Below, piece by piece: positions 50,652-62,424 of a DNA stretch of 64,000 nucleotides. The position numbers and the translations under genes were made by a program. A model generated the notes under the pieces. That model did not search any database and was not told the DNA's origin. It worked only from the letters and a program-made list of their open reading frames with translations. The stretch's first letter is position 1; each line of letters opens with the position of its first letter. This DNA is from Nissolia schottii (lineage: Eukaryota > Streptophyta > Magnoliopsida > Fabales > Fabaceae), in NCBI GenBank assembly GCA_003254905.1, contig QANU01027507.1, forward strand, positions 4,905 to 68,904, written 5' to 3'.

Positions 50652-53546
50652 TGTAACCCCCTAGCTAGCTAGCCTATGTTTAAGTCGCAAGCTTGTTGGC
50701 TAAGTTGTTATCTGCTCTGGTGGGGATAGTACTTACTCCCATTTGTACATTGAACATATTGTTACCCAAAATAAGGATCAGATTTAAAATTTTCTTTTGT
50801 ACGTCACATAGAATAAAATTAGGAGCCTTGATGCGTTTAGAGCATACATCGCGAGCGGTAATATAGCATGCTTAATTGATAGAATATGGAAGTAATTAAC
50901 ATATGTCATAATTACAAACGTGGTCCGTCATACATACATAAACAAGTGCATATGTTACATCATAAGTTATAATTTACATAATAAGTACAAAGATCACAAA
51001 ACAGTGCATATAAGCATATATATTATCCACTAGCTAAAAGTCTACTCCTCCGCCATCCTGGCTGGGAATGTCTCCTCCTTATACTGCTCCGCTCCTTGTT
51101 TTTCATCAAAACCTGAAGTCATGGATGAGTGGGGTGAGAACATGGCGCTCTCAGTGGGAAACCTTAGGGATTAGGGGACCTCTTTTTCCTCATACATGCC
51201 TCAGGCCACTCAGGGATTTCTAGGTGTTACAGTTATACTATCACCCTACTGATTTTAAGATCCATACTAAGCATGAACAACTTTATCTAAATTTACTATG
51301 TGACTGGGGAATCTATTCTTCATTACTAAGTTATCTGTTCTCTACCTTACTTCCTAAGTTGCACATAATCACATAGTCACATAATCACATAATAAGCTTC
51401 GGTGCGCGTCCATTTATAACCGTGCCCATTTTAATTATAAGCTTCTTCGCAATTCCACTTATGTACAGTTATATCACTTAGAGCACATACTTCAAGCTCA
51501 ACCCCCTCGGGTAATGGTGGCCTACCGCGACAGGCTTCCTTAGAGTCTCAGTACCATGAGGACTAGGCCGCGCTAAACCTCAGTAGCTCACGATAGGAGA
51601 ATCCATCCTTATGTTAGGGATGGCGAGGGGACCCTACCCCGTTCTTATGCTAGTGGCATGCCCAGGGTTCAGCTTGCCTTTCTTGCCGGCTATTAGGCAC
51701 AGCTAGGAAAAGATTCTTTTTTCCTTCCTTTCCGTTTTCCTTTTTGGGACTTAGTGACGTCATGCCCGTTACCTTTCCTTTTCCTTTCCTTTCTTTTCTT
51801 TTTCCTTTCCTTTCCTTTCCTTTTCTTTTGAAAACCATTTCCATGACACATAATCACATAAACATTCATCATTCCAGTCCATTCCAGTCACAGTTCATAT
51901 GCATTAAACATAAAGCCTTAATTCGTAACATTCGACATACTTTAGTAAAATCAGTAGATCCATGGATAATTGCAAGCAGTATAAAAAGTGAGTTTTTTGT
52001 TCGGAAAATGACAAGTTTCGAAGTGGGGAGTCTGTCTTCGTTCAGGCCGCTCAGTGCTTAGGGTCTATCGCTCAGCGCCTCCTGGCCGCTCAGCGGAAAC
52101 CCTAGCCGATCAGTGGGTCCTGACGAATTTCAGCTCCTAATTCCTACAATTTTCCATGTTCTACAAGGTTTCTAACCATCAAGCCTTAAAGCATTTTTTC
52201 CCATCATTCCTTATCCATTTCTAACAACCATAAACATACATCAACTTTTCCAAAAATCATTTTCATCACAAATCAAACCTTAAGTTCATGCTTTCCTAAC
52301 CTATGTTCATGTAACATATAGCATCTCTAGCACATAGAACACATATTCACATAACTTCCATAATCATCCATCAAAGAAAATAAACCTAGCAAGAACCTAA
52401 TCTATCCTAGGATACATATCACAAGAATATCATCAAACATCTTAAGCCACATAGACAGTGGTCATGTCAGGTTTACCCACGTTTTCCCCGGCTCCGACGG
52501 TTCCTGCTTGCTCCTAGCTTGCTTGGATGCCTCCTAGCTCCTCTTGGCCGAATTTGTTGCAGCTTTCCTTAGGTTTTTGAAGTGATTTTCGTGGTCTAGG
52601 GTTAGGGGATTCCTGGAGGAAGTGAACTGGGCTTAGGGCAGGCGGTGTCTAGGTCTCCGGTTTGACAGAACAACAGTCGATCGGCAAACGGACAGAATTC
52701 TGACAAGGTTTCCAATTTTTCTCTTCATTTTCGATTTTCGGGGGGAGGGGGGTATTTATAGCCCAAGGGCTGATGCCCCTTTTACCATTTTGCCCTTGGC
52801 CCCAAAATTACCAAAATGCCCTTTTTATTTAATTTTCTATTTATTTAATTAATTTGGATAATCCTAAGGTCAAATCAAGTCACTTCAAGGATTATTTAAT
52901 TATTTTTCTTGAGAAATCTGCCTTCCCCACATGCTGAATCAGATTGGGCCCCACCCCGGTCCCGTTTGGCTCGTTTTTGATCGTTCGCAGTCCCAATGCA
53001 TCGCGCACGGTCGTCCAAAAAATATTCTGCTTATGCCGTCGTGATCCTCTAATTTCCTTCTTCCTAAGAATATTAATTTTAGAAGGCGTTTGTGAATTTT
53101 TCTCCAGAGGAGTATTTTTCACAGATACCTTTAATACATCGTTAAGCTCCCGCGTCTGCGAACAACCGTTCCGTTTGCGGTTTCGCTATCTCCCAAACTT
53201 CTCAATAAGGTTGTGGGGCTAATCTAAGGTATTTGGGAGTTTCTCCCGGTATAGGTTGGATTCCCAGAGACTTGAGACTCTCTGCTCGGTTCTATTGGCT
53301 AGACGGGGCCAAACGGGACTGTTCTAGTGTCTGTGGAATCGTCCGAAACCGAACCAATTTCCGTTTTTCCAACAGTTTAAGTTTTTATCCATTTCTAGGG
53401 GTCGAGAGGAACCATTTAAGTGTCAGCAGAATTTACCAAAACCAAACAGAGAAATTTCTACTGATCTCGACACATTAACTCATACAGAAAGCTCTACTAG
53501 CAGTTATTTTGGGAAATTTTCACTAAGAAAGGAGTGGGATGTTACA
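50652..53546 (-). mobile_element. Family A solo LTR (TSD TATGA)
   Basis: Starts TGTAACCCCCTAGCTAGC and ends GTGGGATGTTACA. TATGA at 50647-50651 and 53547-53551. It contains a pyrimidine tract (51768-51832), a four-unit CCGCTCAGCGG array (52047-52116) and a minus-strand TATA (GTATTTATAGC near 52752). Confidence 0.88.
52047..52116 (-). repeat. CCGCTGAGCGG array, four units, minus orientation
   Basis: Starts 52047, 52068, 52086, 52106; steps 21/18/20. Confidence 0.75.
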
Positions 53547-54360
53547 TATGAAAGGTTGGGTTCTGGAGGACAAAGGTGAGTGTAGTAAGCTTGAGAGGGA
53601 AGAGGTGTTGAGTGTACAAGGGAAGCAAAGAGAATATGAAATCAGGAGCGATCGAGGTTAGAATGGTAAACTCAAGACACTAGGGTGAAAAGGGACAATC
53701 TAAAAGAAATGGAATGTGGAATACCAAAGAGCTTAGAAATAAAAGAGGATACCCAGAAACGTTAGCAACGCTCGAAACGTTAGGAATGTAGAAGCGTGAA
53801 TCCTTAGGACAAAAGTGTCTGTAGAAATTATTCTGTTTGGTTTTGCAAAATTTTGCTAACACTAGAATGATTCCTCTTGATCCTCAGAGTTAGATGGTAA
53901 ATCTAAACGGTCTGTAAAAACGAAGTTCTGCTCAATATCAGACGATTCTGCAGACACCAGAACAGCTCCTTTTAGCCATCAGAGTCTGGTAGAGTGTCTA
54001 AAGTCTCTGGAAACCATACCTTTACAAAGGAAAAGGTTACAAATACCTTGGATTAACCCCAAATTCTCACTAGGAAAATTAGGAGATCGCAAAAATATGA
54101 CCAGAATATTTTTCGGATGGCCGTACACGAAGCACCCAGACAGCGTATGACAAAACACGATCAAACAGGACAGGAAAGTGGGCCCCACGGCCTTGGAAGA
54201 ACAACTCTCACATTTTCTATCTCCTCACGACAACCACGCATTTAACGCTGACTAAGCGCTGACTCACGTTTCTTATCCGTTTATTTTATTTTCTTTTTCA
54301 TTTTCTTTTCCAAATTAATTTATGTGGACACAAATGACCAAGAAAATTTCTTCCTTGAGC

Positions 54361-54370
54361 CTATAAATAA
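54361..54370 (+). promoter_or_regulatory. Putative LTR TATA box
   Basis: CTATAAATAA. The same relative site reads CTATTTATAG in plus letters in the minus-strand copies. Confidence 0.5.
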
Positions 54371-54789
54371 CCCCCTCCATGGCTTCATTTTCATACTTTC
54401 TTATTCTTCCCAAGTCTCTGCTTAAAATTTGTTCCGTTCAAAAACCCTGCTGTTATGCTGTCAAAAATCGGAGACTAATCAGGAAAGCTAGCCAGGGAAG
54501 CTCTACCCTCTTGGCACCTCTGTCTAACTCTCCTAATCCTTTCTAAGACTCTAAGAAGGTGGGTAAACTTAGCTTGCTCACCTCCTTGGTGGCTTATGTG
54601 TGCTTGTGTTTGATTCTGTGCAATTTTGTGAACTGTTGTATGATCTGTTAGATATGCTGGGTTTAGGATGTATAGATGATTGATATATATTGTATTATGG
54701 TTGTTGGAACTTATGGAAGAGCCCTAAGAAGGGGCCATGGGAACAGGTTGCAAGAAGTGTAAGAAAACAAAGGAGGAGCCCTGCCTAGA

Positions 54790-55009
54790 CCGCTGAGCGG
54801 CTCTAGGGACCACTGAGCGGCCTAGGGCCTGAATCCCCCAAATGTTTTGAAAACCTACATTGTGGCCTAGGTGACTTCAGGGTTCGCTGAGCGGCCCTAT
54901 TGGACCGCTGAGCGACCTGAAGAACAGTTTGAGAAATGGTTTTGAAATATGTTCTGTGTCCTGAATGGATTTAGGGACCGCTGAGCAGACCCAAGGGGGC
55001 GCTAAGCGG
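54790..55009 (+). repeat. CCGCTGAGCGG array, three pairs
   Basis: Starts 54790, 54810, 54884, 54905, 54978, 54999. Steps 20/74/21/73/21, so pairs repeat every 94 bp. Confidence 0.88.
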
Positions 55010-55172
55010 CCTGAATCATGGATGTCTCATGGAGACCTGGACAGGGGTGACAAAGTGAACCGAAAATTCCCGGAGGTGTTAAGCAACCCAGGGAACTCTA
55101 GGTCGTTGAGCTAACCTAGGCCAGGGAACAAATGTTTATGAAAATTGTCTTGGGCCGCATGTTTCCAACAAG

Positions 55173-56957
55173 TGAAACACCCTAGCTAGCTGACCTATGC
55201 TTAAGTCATAAGCTTTCCAAGCTAGGTGGTTATCTTCTGGTGGTGCGAACTGTTACTATTCCTTTTTACCTTTCAAAATTAGGGTTTACCAAAAGTATGG
55301 GCCATTTTCAAACTTTTTTTGCAACTAATAATGTTACAAGGCTTAGAGCCATACGAATAATTAATCGCTTAACCAGCCTAACAATAGATAATGGAATCTC
55401 GCATATGCACCTGTCTAATAATACACATCCCAAACAGTACACATAGGCGGCCCCAAAACATAATACACATACACAAGAACACATTCAAAATGTACATTCC
55501 TTTATGAACATTAGGAAATAGTTAAATATTTATAAATACACATTAAGTAGTAGCTAAGTATACACAGATACATATTCTCATCATACATGCCTATACATGC
55601 TTGTAGACAGGAATTACCTGTTGCGCGGCTTAGCTAAACCTACTCCTAATACACGGATGAGTACTACTCATTGTGTGTACTGCACAACATCTACTAAAGC
55701 TACAAGCATGGGGTCCCCTACCTCGTACTCTCCTCCGTCCTCTGCCTACGCGTCTGTATCCTCCTCCTCCTCAGGCTCAGCATCGCTGGACAAGGCGGTT
55801 ACCGTGGTGAAGTCGCGGTGAGGGTATCGGTGTGGCACGGCCGGAGTTACCCTCTTCCTCGCTGTGGTCCGACCACGGGGACTGGACGGTGGAGTAGATG
55901 ATGCTGGGTCGGTCTCGGGCATAGGTCTTGGCTTTGGCTTTGACTCTGACGGAGGGGTCTCTTCGTCGCCGTTCAGCTGGATGGGATTGTAACGGTCCCT
56001 CTGGGGCGATCGTCCACCAAATGGGACGTCTCGGTGAGGATCTTGGTCCCGTGGGTAAACGTCGAGGTGGCATGGGTGGCGTTGGTGACTCCGCGGGTAC
56101 GTTCGTTGGGGTGAAAGTGCAGGTCTCAGTGAGAGTGCCCACCCGAAAGTTCCGTTATCGAGTACGGTTGAACAACGAAACATTTTTCAGGGGCGGTGAC
56201 GCCATCTATTCAATCTAGAGTCATACATGAGTGGGAGTCAGAACGGATTCGTTCTTAGTTGGAACCCTACGTGGTCTCTTCTGTTCATTTCTCGGGCAGA
56301 GTCTAGGCAACTCAGGAAACCTCTAAGTGTCATGCATACTAGCCCCCTACTGATTATTTTCTTTGGCCTATGTCCTGAGCAGCTATATCTAAGTTACTAG
56401 GTGATTGGGCATCTAATCTTGATGTTACCTAGGCTTCGTGTTGTTTTCTTCGTGTTGTTTTCTTTAGCTCACTTGAGTATGGCAATACGAAATCGCCTGC
56501 TCGTGTTACTTCTAACTAACATACTAGTCATCTTGGGTCGTTCCCTTGATGATACATATTGCATAGTATCATACATAATTATAAACTTAGTTACATACGT
56601 AAGCACAAACATACAATCATTCATTCATATGCATATCTATCCCATGCATGACGGGGATCTGGAATTCTCTTAGGCGCCCTGTGGTTGCGTCCTTCATAGT
56701 CCTTTCACCTTTGTAACCGTGGCCTCGGCTACAACCTCTTTGCTTTTCTCTATCGTGTCGACCCGGCATCGCTCTTGACTAGTGTGAGCGCTAGCCACGT
56801 AAAGCTCATATGAGGAAGACATCGAACTCCATAGGTACAATCACCCCCTACAGGAATGGCAAGGAATCGGACCTTGGACTCGATCAGATGTGGACACGTA
56901 GGTCAGTGATGAAAGTCTTTTTAACCACTTTCTCGGATCTTGGCACAGCTTAGGTTT
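55173..56957 (-). mobile_element. Family A LTR, minus strand, cut by family C
   Basis: Starts TGAAACACCCTAGCTAGC (TGT changed to TGA). It shares CTCAGGAAACCTCTAAGTG, ACTAGGTGATTGG and the AGAAC...GTTCT hairpin (near 56240) with 1331-4654. It ends where the family C LTR begins. Confidence 0.68.
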
Positions 56958-58461
56958 TGTCACAACCATGCCAAGCTCGTTGAAAGCTTCTATGCGCTTT
57001 TGTCGTTCAAATTAAATATATACCTACTTTACGGCTTTCAGATTCCAAAGGAATCCGATTGCAGTATAGTCGGGTATAGTCGAATCCACAGAGAGTTGCA
57101 AAAATACCGTTCTTGAGTTCGTTTAATCAAACAATGAAGTGAAGGTTTTGATAATTTTGTTTTAATAATTGAATAAGTAATTAAACAACATAAAAAGTAA
57201 ATAGGGAACAAATCAGAGGTAGTTTCGGAGCTTGCTGGGAATTTTAATCATATCGTAGTTTCATGTATTCCTTAACTTATTACACAGAATCATCATTCCT
57301 TTGATTACCCGCATTTAGAACTTCTACATTGCTTTCACATATGAAAAGATCGCATGTTTCCCTTGTTAAACCGTTACTTTCGTATACAAGCTTAACAAAG
57401 TACACCAAAATGATTTCGGATGTGTAAGCGGCTAACCTTTATTCCAGTTACGGCAACAAAGTTAGATGAATGATTTCAATCCGACTCTAATGGTTGTAAT
57501 TGTTCATTCACAACGTTCGAGTCTAGAATCTAGTTAAGCATCATGATTTTGAATTTAGCTTGGTTGTGACTTAATTAGCATAACAATCATTCATACAACT
57601 AAGTCCCAGGCCAAGGATCAAATCACTAAACAAAGCTAGCCTTAAGCATGAATTCATTCAAGCAAATCATAAGAAATAGATAAATTCATATGCAATAGTT
57701 ACATGGATACAAGCAAGCTACAATAATGACCAAAATCCCAACAAAAAGAGGATTAGGAATCCATCTTACAAGAGAGTCTCGGAGGCAAGGTTTAGGCACT
57801 TACCATGACACGTACTCACGCTATCATGGCCATGGCTTCGCCAAGCTTCCTCGATCTCCGGATCCTTCACAAGCCTCGTCCTTGTTCCTAACCTAACCTA
57901 AACTAACTAGGCTTGAAAGTAGAAGAAAATGTGTAAAAGAATGGTGTCTAGGGGGGAAAAGAGAGATGGGAGAAGATGTCCTTCCAATGACCTCGGCCTC
58001 CCTATTTATAGGCATTTTTAGGGGAGGACCGCTCAGCGGTTAGGGTACCGCCGCTGAGCTGTTAGGTCAAAATTGGTGAGCGGACGCGGTTTCATTAATG
58101 GCGGTGGCGGCTTGAGGTGGCGCCAGGCTGGTGCATTTAATGCGGAGTCAAAGGCGGTTACCGACCTCCAACCGCTCAGCGGTAAGGGTTTAACTGCTGA
58201 GCGGTTCGCTCTCAAGCGCTGAGCACAGCTTCATGTCTGCTGAGCGAGCCTGCTTAGATTCTTCCGTTGTTAGTTCTTCTCCAATTCTGCCCATGTTTTC
58301 CATTCTTTATGGGATTCTTCCTACATATTTATGCTTGCATCCTCTCTTCAAAACATATTTAAAACCTACAAAACATGAAACTTAAATTAGATAATTCTTT
58401 AAAATATAACGGATAAGTGCCATTTTGATAATCGAAAATTGCGTAAATTGGGCATTCATCA
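56958..58461 (-). mobile_element. Family C LTR 1 (Tat/Athila-type Gypsy)
   Basis: TGTCACAACC...CATTCATCA in plus letters. On the minus strand it starts TGATGAATGCCC right after a purine tract (CAGGGGGAG), and near its end has CTCTCTGTGGATTCGAC, a phrase typical of these LTR ends. Putative TATA complement at 58002-58011. Seven CGCTGAGCG-like units (58029-58247). Confidence 0.75.
58029..58247. repeat. CCGCTGAGCGG array in family C LTR 1
   Basis: Starts 58029, 58051, 58073, 58172, 58194, 58216, 58237. Steps 22/22/99/22/22/21. Units occur in both orientations. A copy lies in LTR 2 (about 59955-60173). Confidence 0.85.
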
Positions 58462-58879
58462 CTCCCCCTGACTTAAGACCTTGTTTGTCCTCAAACAAGA
58501 GGTAGTAGAATTTTTTTACATGAGATTAATGCTTATGAACAAACGGTTAATGCAATGAATTGAAATGTTTCAAACAGTTTTAATCCTGAGACTTTATGAA
58601 CATCATAGAATAACCTGAACAAGTTACATGCACAGTTACTTGAATAGCATAAACAAATCACTCTATTCAATGTCTTTTCCACCAAGGAAATTATCTTTAT
58701 GCACACAATGGTCAGTGGACCAATTTGGGGTGAGTGTTTCGCTCAATATCACCATTGAATCACAACAATTTAAATTTGTTACCTGTCTCATCATTCAATG
58801 CATAGTATGGTCATGCAAGGATCACAAAGGACTTTTAAGGGTTGTAACGGGGCTAGGCTACAAAGAAAATTGGTTTAAG
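58462..58879 (-). mobile_element. Family C internal remnant between tandem LTRs
   Basis: 418 bp, near-identical to 60388-60802. It begins with the purine-tract complement CTCCCCCTGACTTAAGACC. It is the 3' end of an internal region trapped between two LTRs. Confidence 0.75.
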
Positions 58880-60387
58880 GGTCACAACCATGCCAAGCTC
58901 GTTGAAAGCTTCTATGCACTTTTGTCATTCAAATTAAATATATACCTACTTTACGGCTTTCAGATTCCAAAGGAATCCATCCGATTGCAGTATAGTCGGG
59001 TATAGTCGAATCCACAGAGAGTTGCAAAAATACCTTTCTTGAGTTCGTTTAATCAAACAATGAAGTGAAGGTTTTGATAATTTTGTTTTAATAATTGAAT
59101 AAGTAATTAAACAACATAAAAAGTAAATAGGGAACAAATCAGAGGTAGTTCTGGAGCTTGCTGGGAATTTTAATCATATCGTAGTTTCATGTATTCCTTA
59201 ACTTATTACACAGAATCATCATTCCTTTGATTACCCGCATTTAGAACTTCTACATTGCTTTCGCATATGAAAAGATCGCATGTTTCCCTTGTTAAACCGT
59301 TACTTTCGTATACAAGCTTAACAAAGTACACCAAAATGATTTCGGATGTGTAAGCGGCTAACCTTTATTCCAGTTACGGCAACAAAGTTAGATGAATGAT
59401 TTCAATCCGACTCTAATGGTTGTAATTGTTCATTCACAACGTTCGAGTCTAGAATCTAGTTAAGCATCATGATTTTGAATTTAGCTTGGTTGTGACTTAA
59501 TTAGCATAACAATCATTCATACAACTAAGTCCCAGGCCAAGGATCAAATCACTAAACAAAGCTAGCCTTAAGCATGAATTCATTCAAGCAAATCATAAGA
59601 AATAGATAAATTCATATGCAATAGTTACATGGATACAAGCAAGCTACAATAATGACCAAAATCCCAACAAAAAGAGGATTAGGAATCCATCTTACAAGAG
59701 AGTCTCGGAGGCAAGGTTTAGGCACTTACCATGACACGTACTCACGCTATCATGGCCATGGCTTCGCCGAGCTTCCTCGATCTCCGGCTCCTTCACAAGC
59801 CTCGTCCTTGTTCCTAACCTAACCTAAACTAACTAGGCTTGAAAGTAGAAGAAAATGTGTAAAAGAATGGTGTCTAGGGGGGAAAAGAGAGATGGGAGAA
59901 GATGTCCTTCCAATGACCTCGGCCTCCCTATTTATAGGCATTTTTAGGGGAGGACCTCTCAGCGGTTAGGGTACCGCCGCTGAGCTGTTAGGTCAAAATT
60001 GGTGGGCGGACGCGGTTTCATTAATGGCGGTGGCGGCTTGAGGTGGCGCCAGGCTGGTGCATTTAATGCGGAGTCAAAGGCGGTTACCGACCTCCAACCG
60101 CTCAGCGGTAAGGGTTTAACTGCTGAGCGGTTCGCTCTCAAGCGCTGAGCACAGCTTCATGTCTGCTGAGCGAGCCTGCTTAGATTCTTCCGTTGTTAGT
60201 TCTTCTCCAATTCTGCCCATGTTTTCCATTCTTTATGGGATTCTTCCTACATATTTATGCTTGCATCCTCTCTTCAAAATATATTTAAAACCTACAAAAC
60301 ATGAAACTTAAATTAGATAATTCTTTAAAATATAACGAATAAGTGCCATTTTGATAATCGAAAATTGCGTAAATTGGGCATTCATCA
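58880..60387 (-). mobile_element. Family C LTR 2
   Basis: Near-identical to LTR 1, with a few substitutions and a 4-bp ATCC insertion near 58976. Its left end is GGTCACAACC instead of TGTCACAACC. TATA complement at 59928-59937. Confidence 0.78.
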
Positions 60388-60869
60388 CTCCCCCTGACTT
60401 AAGACCTTGTTTGTCCTCAAACAAGAGGTAGTAGAATTTTTTTACATGAGATTAATGCTTATGAACAAACGGTTAATGCAATGAATTGAAATGTTTCAAA
60501 CAGTTTTAATCCTGAGACTTTATGAACATCATAGAATAACCTGAACAAGTTACATGCACAATTACTTGAATAGCATAAACAAATCACTCTATTCAATGTC
60601 TTTTCCACCAAGGAAATTATCTTTATGCACACAATGGTCAGTGGACCAATTTGGGGTGAGTGTTTCGCTCAATATCACCATTGAATCACAACAATTTAAA
60701 TTTGTTACCTGTCTCATCATTCAATGCATAGTATGGTCATGCAAGGATCACAAAGGACTTTTAAGGGTTGTAACGGGGCTAGGCTACAAAGAAAATTGGT
60801 TTTTCTGGATATGCAAATGTTTTTTCAATTAAGAGAGCACTGAAAACCATTTCCTTGTTGTTACCTGTT

Positions 60870-60970
60870 CTTTTTCATCAATCTTTCTTTCTTTTTCTTT
60901 CTCAACCCTTTTCTCCTTGATTTTCTTTTTTCTTCTATCCCTTTTTCTTTTTTCTTTCTTTTTTTGTTTT
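60870..60970. repeat. Polypyrimidine tract (TTTCT-rich)
   Basis: About 100 bases with few purines on the plus strand. ORFs through it are low-complexity Lys/Glu/Arg. Confidence 0.8.
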
Positions 60971-61911
60971 GGGATAGAATGTTTTCTCTTTGCTTGCATC
61001 TTTTCTTTTTCATCTTTGTTTCTTCCACTTTGGCTTATCCTTATCTCCCCCTGACTTTGATTTTTGCACATAATCCAATGTTGAACGCTCTCTTAATTCC
61101 GGATATTAAGGGATGGCATTGCTTTTCTTTTTATGGCTCGGGCACTATGAACAAAAATTTTCATGCTAGGTTCAAATGGGGTGGCAAAGGATGTTCCTAA
61201 GTAAAGGTTGGTTTTATTTGGCCAAGTGGGGGTTAAATTCTAAAGAACTAAATGCCTTGATCATTTCCCATTATTTCCATACAATTATTAAAATTAGAGA
61301 CTCAAACAAATTCAATTGTGTAAAAACAATCGTAATTCTCTCTATCTCACATAGTGTATGGCTCACTCCCTCACATGGTTTAGGTTTTATTTCCTTGATT
61401 TGAAAACATTTTCAAGGTTATGTTTATGCAAACAAGTAGAAATGCATATTGACATGTTCATGGTATCTATGTATTCACAAAGGTCTATTATAGATATTGA
61501 AACAATTCAATTCATGAAGTTCTTATGTTTATGCATCAAACCAAGTAAAATAAACTACTACTTTGTTTTTAAACAAACAAGTCTTAAGCATATATTAAAC
61601 TACTAAAGAAATTAATTAAGGTGTTAGAAAATTAAAGTGCTCCCTGTTTATGGTGAATGTCTTGAAGTAGCCTTGTTGATGTAGTTTCTCCGTAGTTGTT
61701 CAAGCTACTTCATCTTGCTTCAATGTTTTGAGGAGATAGAGGCTCATCCTCCTTGAGGAATCATGCTCTTTGTCCTCCAGAAGTGTGTCTCTCTTTTGTT
61801 GTTGTAGGAAACTTCATTTGTTCTTCGGCCTGCAAAAACAATCAAAGAAAACTTCCTTTCTTCCAAGTAGCATTAGAGTGATTATGTTTTTATTTCGAAT
61901 CCTTTTTGTAG

Positions 61912-62015
61912 ACAGAATTCCCTACAATTGCGGACAGAACTTCCCGCTTAAGTGGACAGAAGTTCCCACTTATTGTGGACAGAATTTCCCACTTCTTGTG
62001 GACAGAAATTCCCAC
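61912..62015 (+). repeat. Tandem repeat, GTGGACAGAAtTTCCCAC unit
   Basis: Five units of about 18-25 bp, each with GGACAGAA (GTAGACAGAA in the first) and then CCCAC or CCTAC. Confidence 0.75.
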
Positions 62016-62424
62016 AATGATTTATGGATTCAAAATAAAACATCTTAAGGTGCTTTTAGCAAGATTCTTTTCTTTAAAATTCCTTTCCATTTTTAAACAA
62101 ATAAGAGTCCTTTTTCAATTAGCTTATGTGCACCTCATAATTGCTTAAAAGGTTTAAAATCTGTCATTAGATTTAGAAATCAAAAATGCTTCAAGTTTAG
62201 CTCAACTGAGAAGGATTGGCATTTTTGAAATCCAAACTTAATTACAAGATTTTTAGAAAACCTTTATTTCTTTTTTCACCATATTATAAAAATTTGTTCT
62301 TAACACCTTAAATTAATTATCCTTCAAAATGAATAAACTACTAATTAATAAAAACTTACAGAACTCTGGGTTGCCTCCCAGACAGCGCTCTGTTTAACGT
62401 AGTTAGCCCAACGCATTTTTCCTT

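Larger units (their letters stand above)
53552..55172 (+). mobile_element. Family A LTR, second part, downstream nest
   Basis: Contains AATATTTTTCGGATGGCC near 54108, a TATA box CTATAAATAA (54361-54370), and a six-unit CGCTGAGCG array (54790-55009). It is cut at 55173 by a minus copy. Confidence 0.68.
60388..62424 (-). mobile_element. Family C internal region, non-coding
   Basis: Two kilobases between the LTR and gag with no pol motifs. It contains a pyrimidine tract (60870-60970, purine-rich on the element strand) and a GTGGACAGAA tandem repeat (61912-62015). The element is therefore gag-only here. Confidence 0.6.

Noticed and set aside
51768-51832. Regulatory polypyrimidine element
   Set aside because: Simple TTTCC repeat in an LTR; no evidence of function.
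53233-53478. 81-codon plus-strand frame
   Set aside because: Antisense to the LTR start region of a minus solo LTR; no homology seen.
58033-58215. Repeated 60-codon frame (also 59959-60141)
   Set aside because: Two copies of the same LTR stretch; the similarity reflects duplication, not coding constraint.
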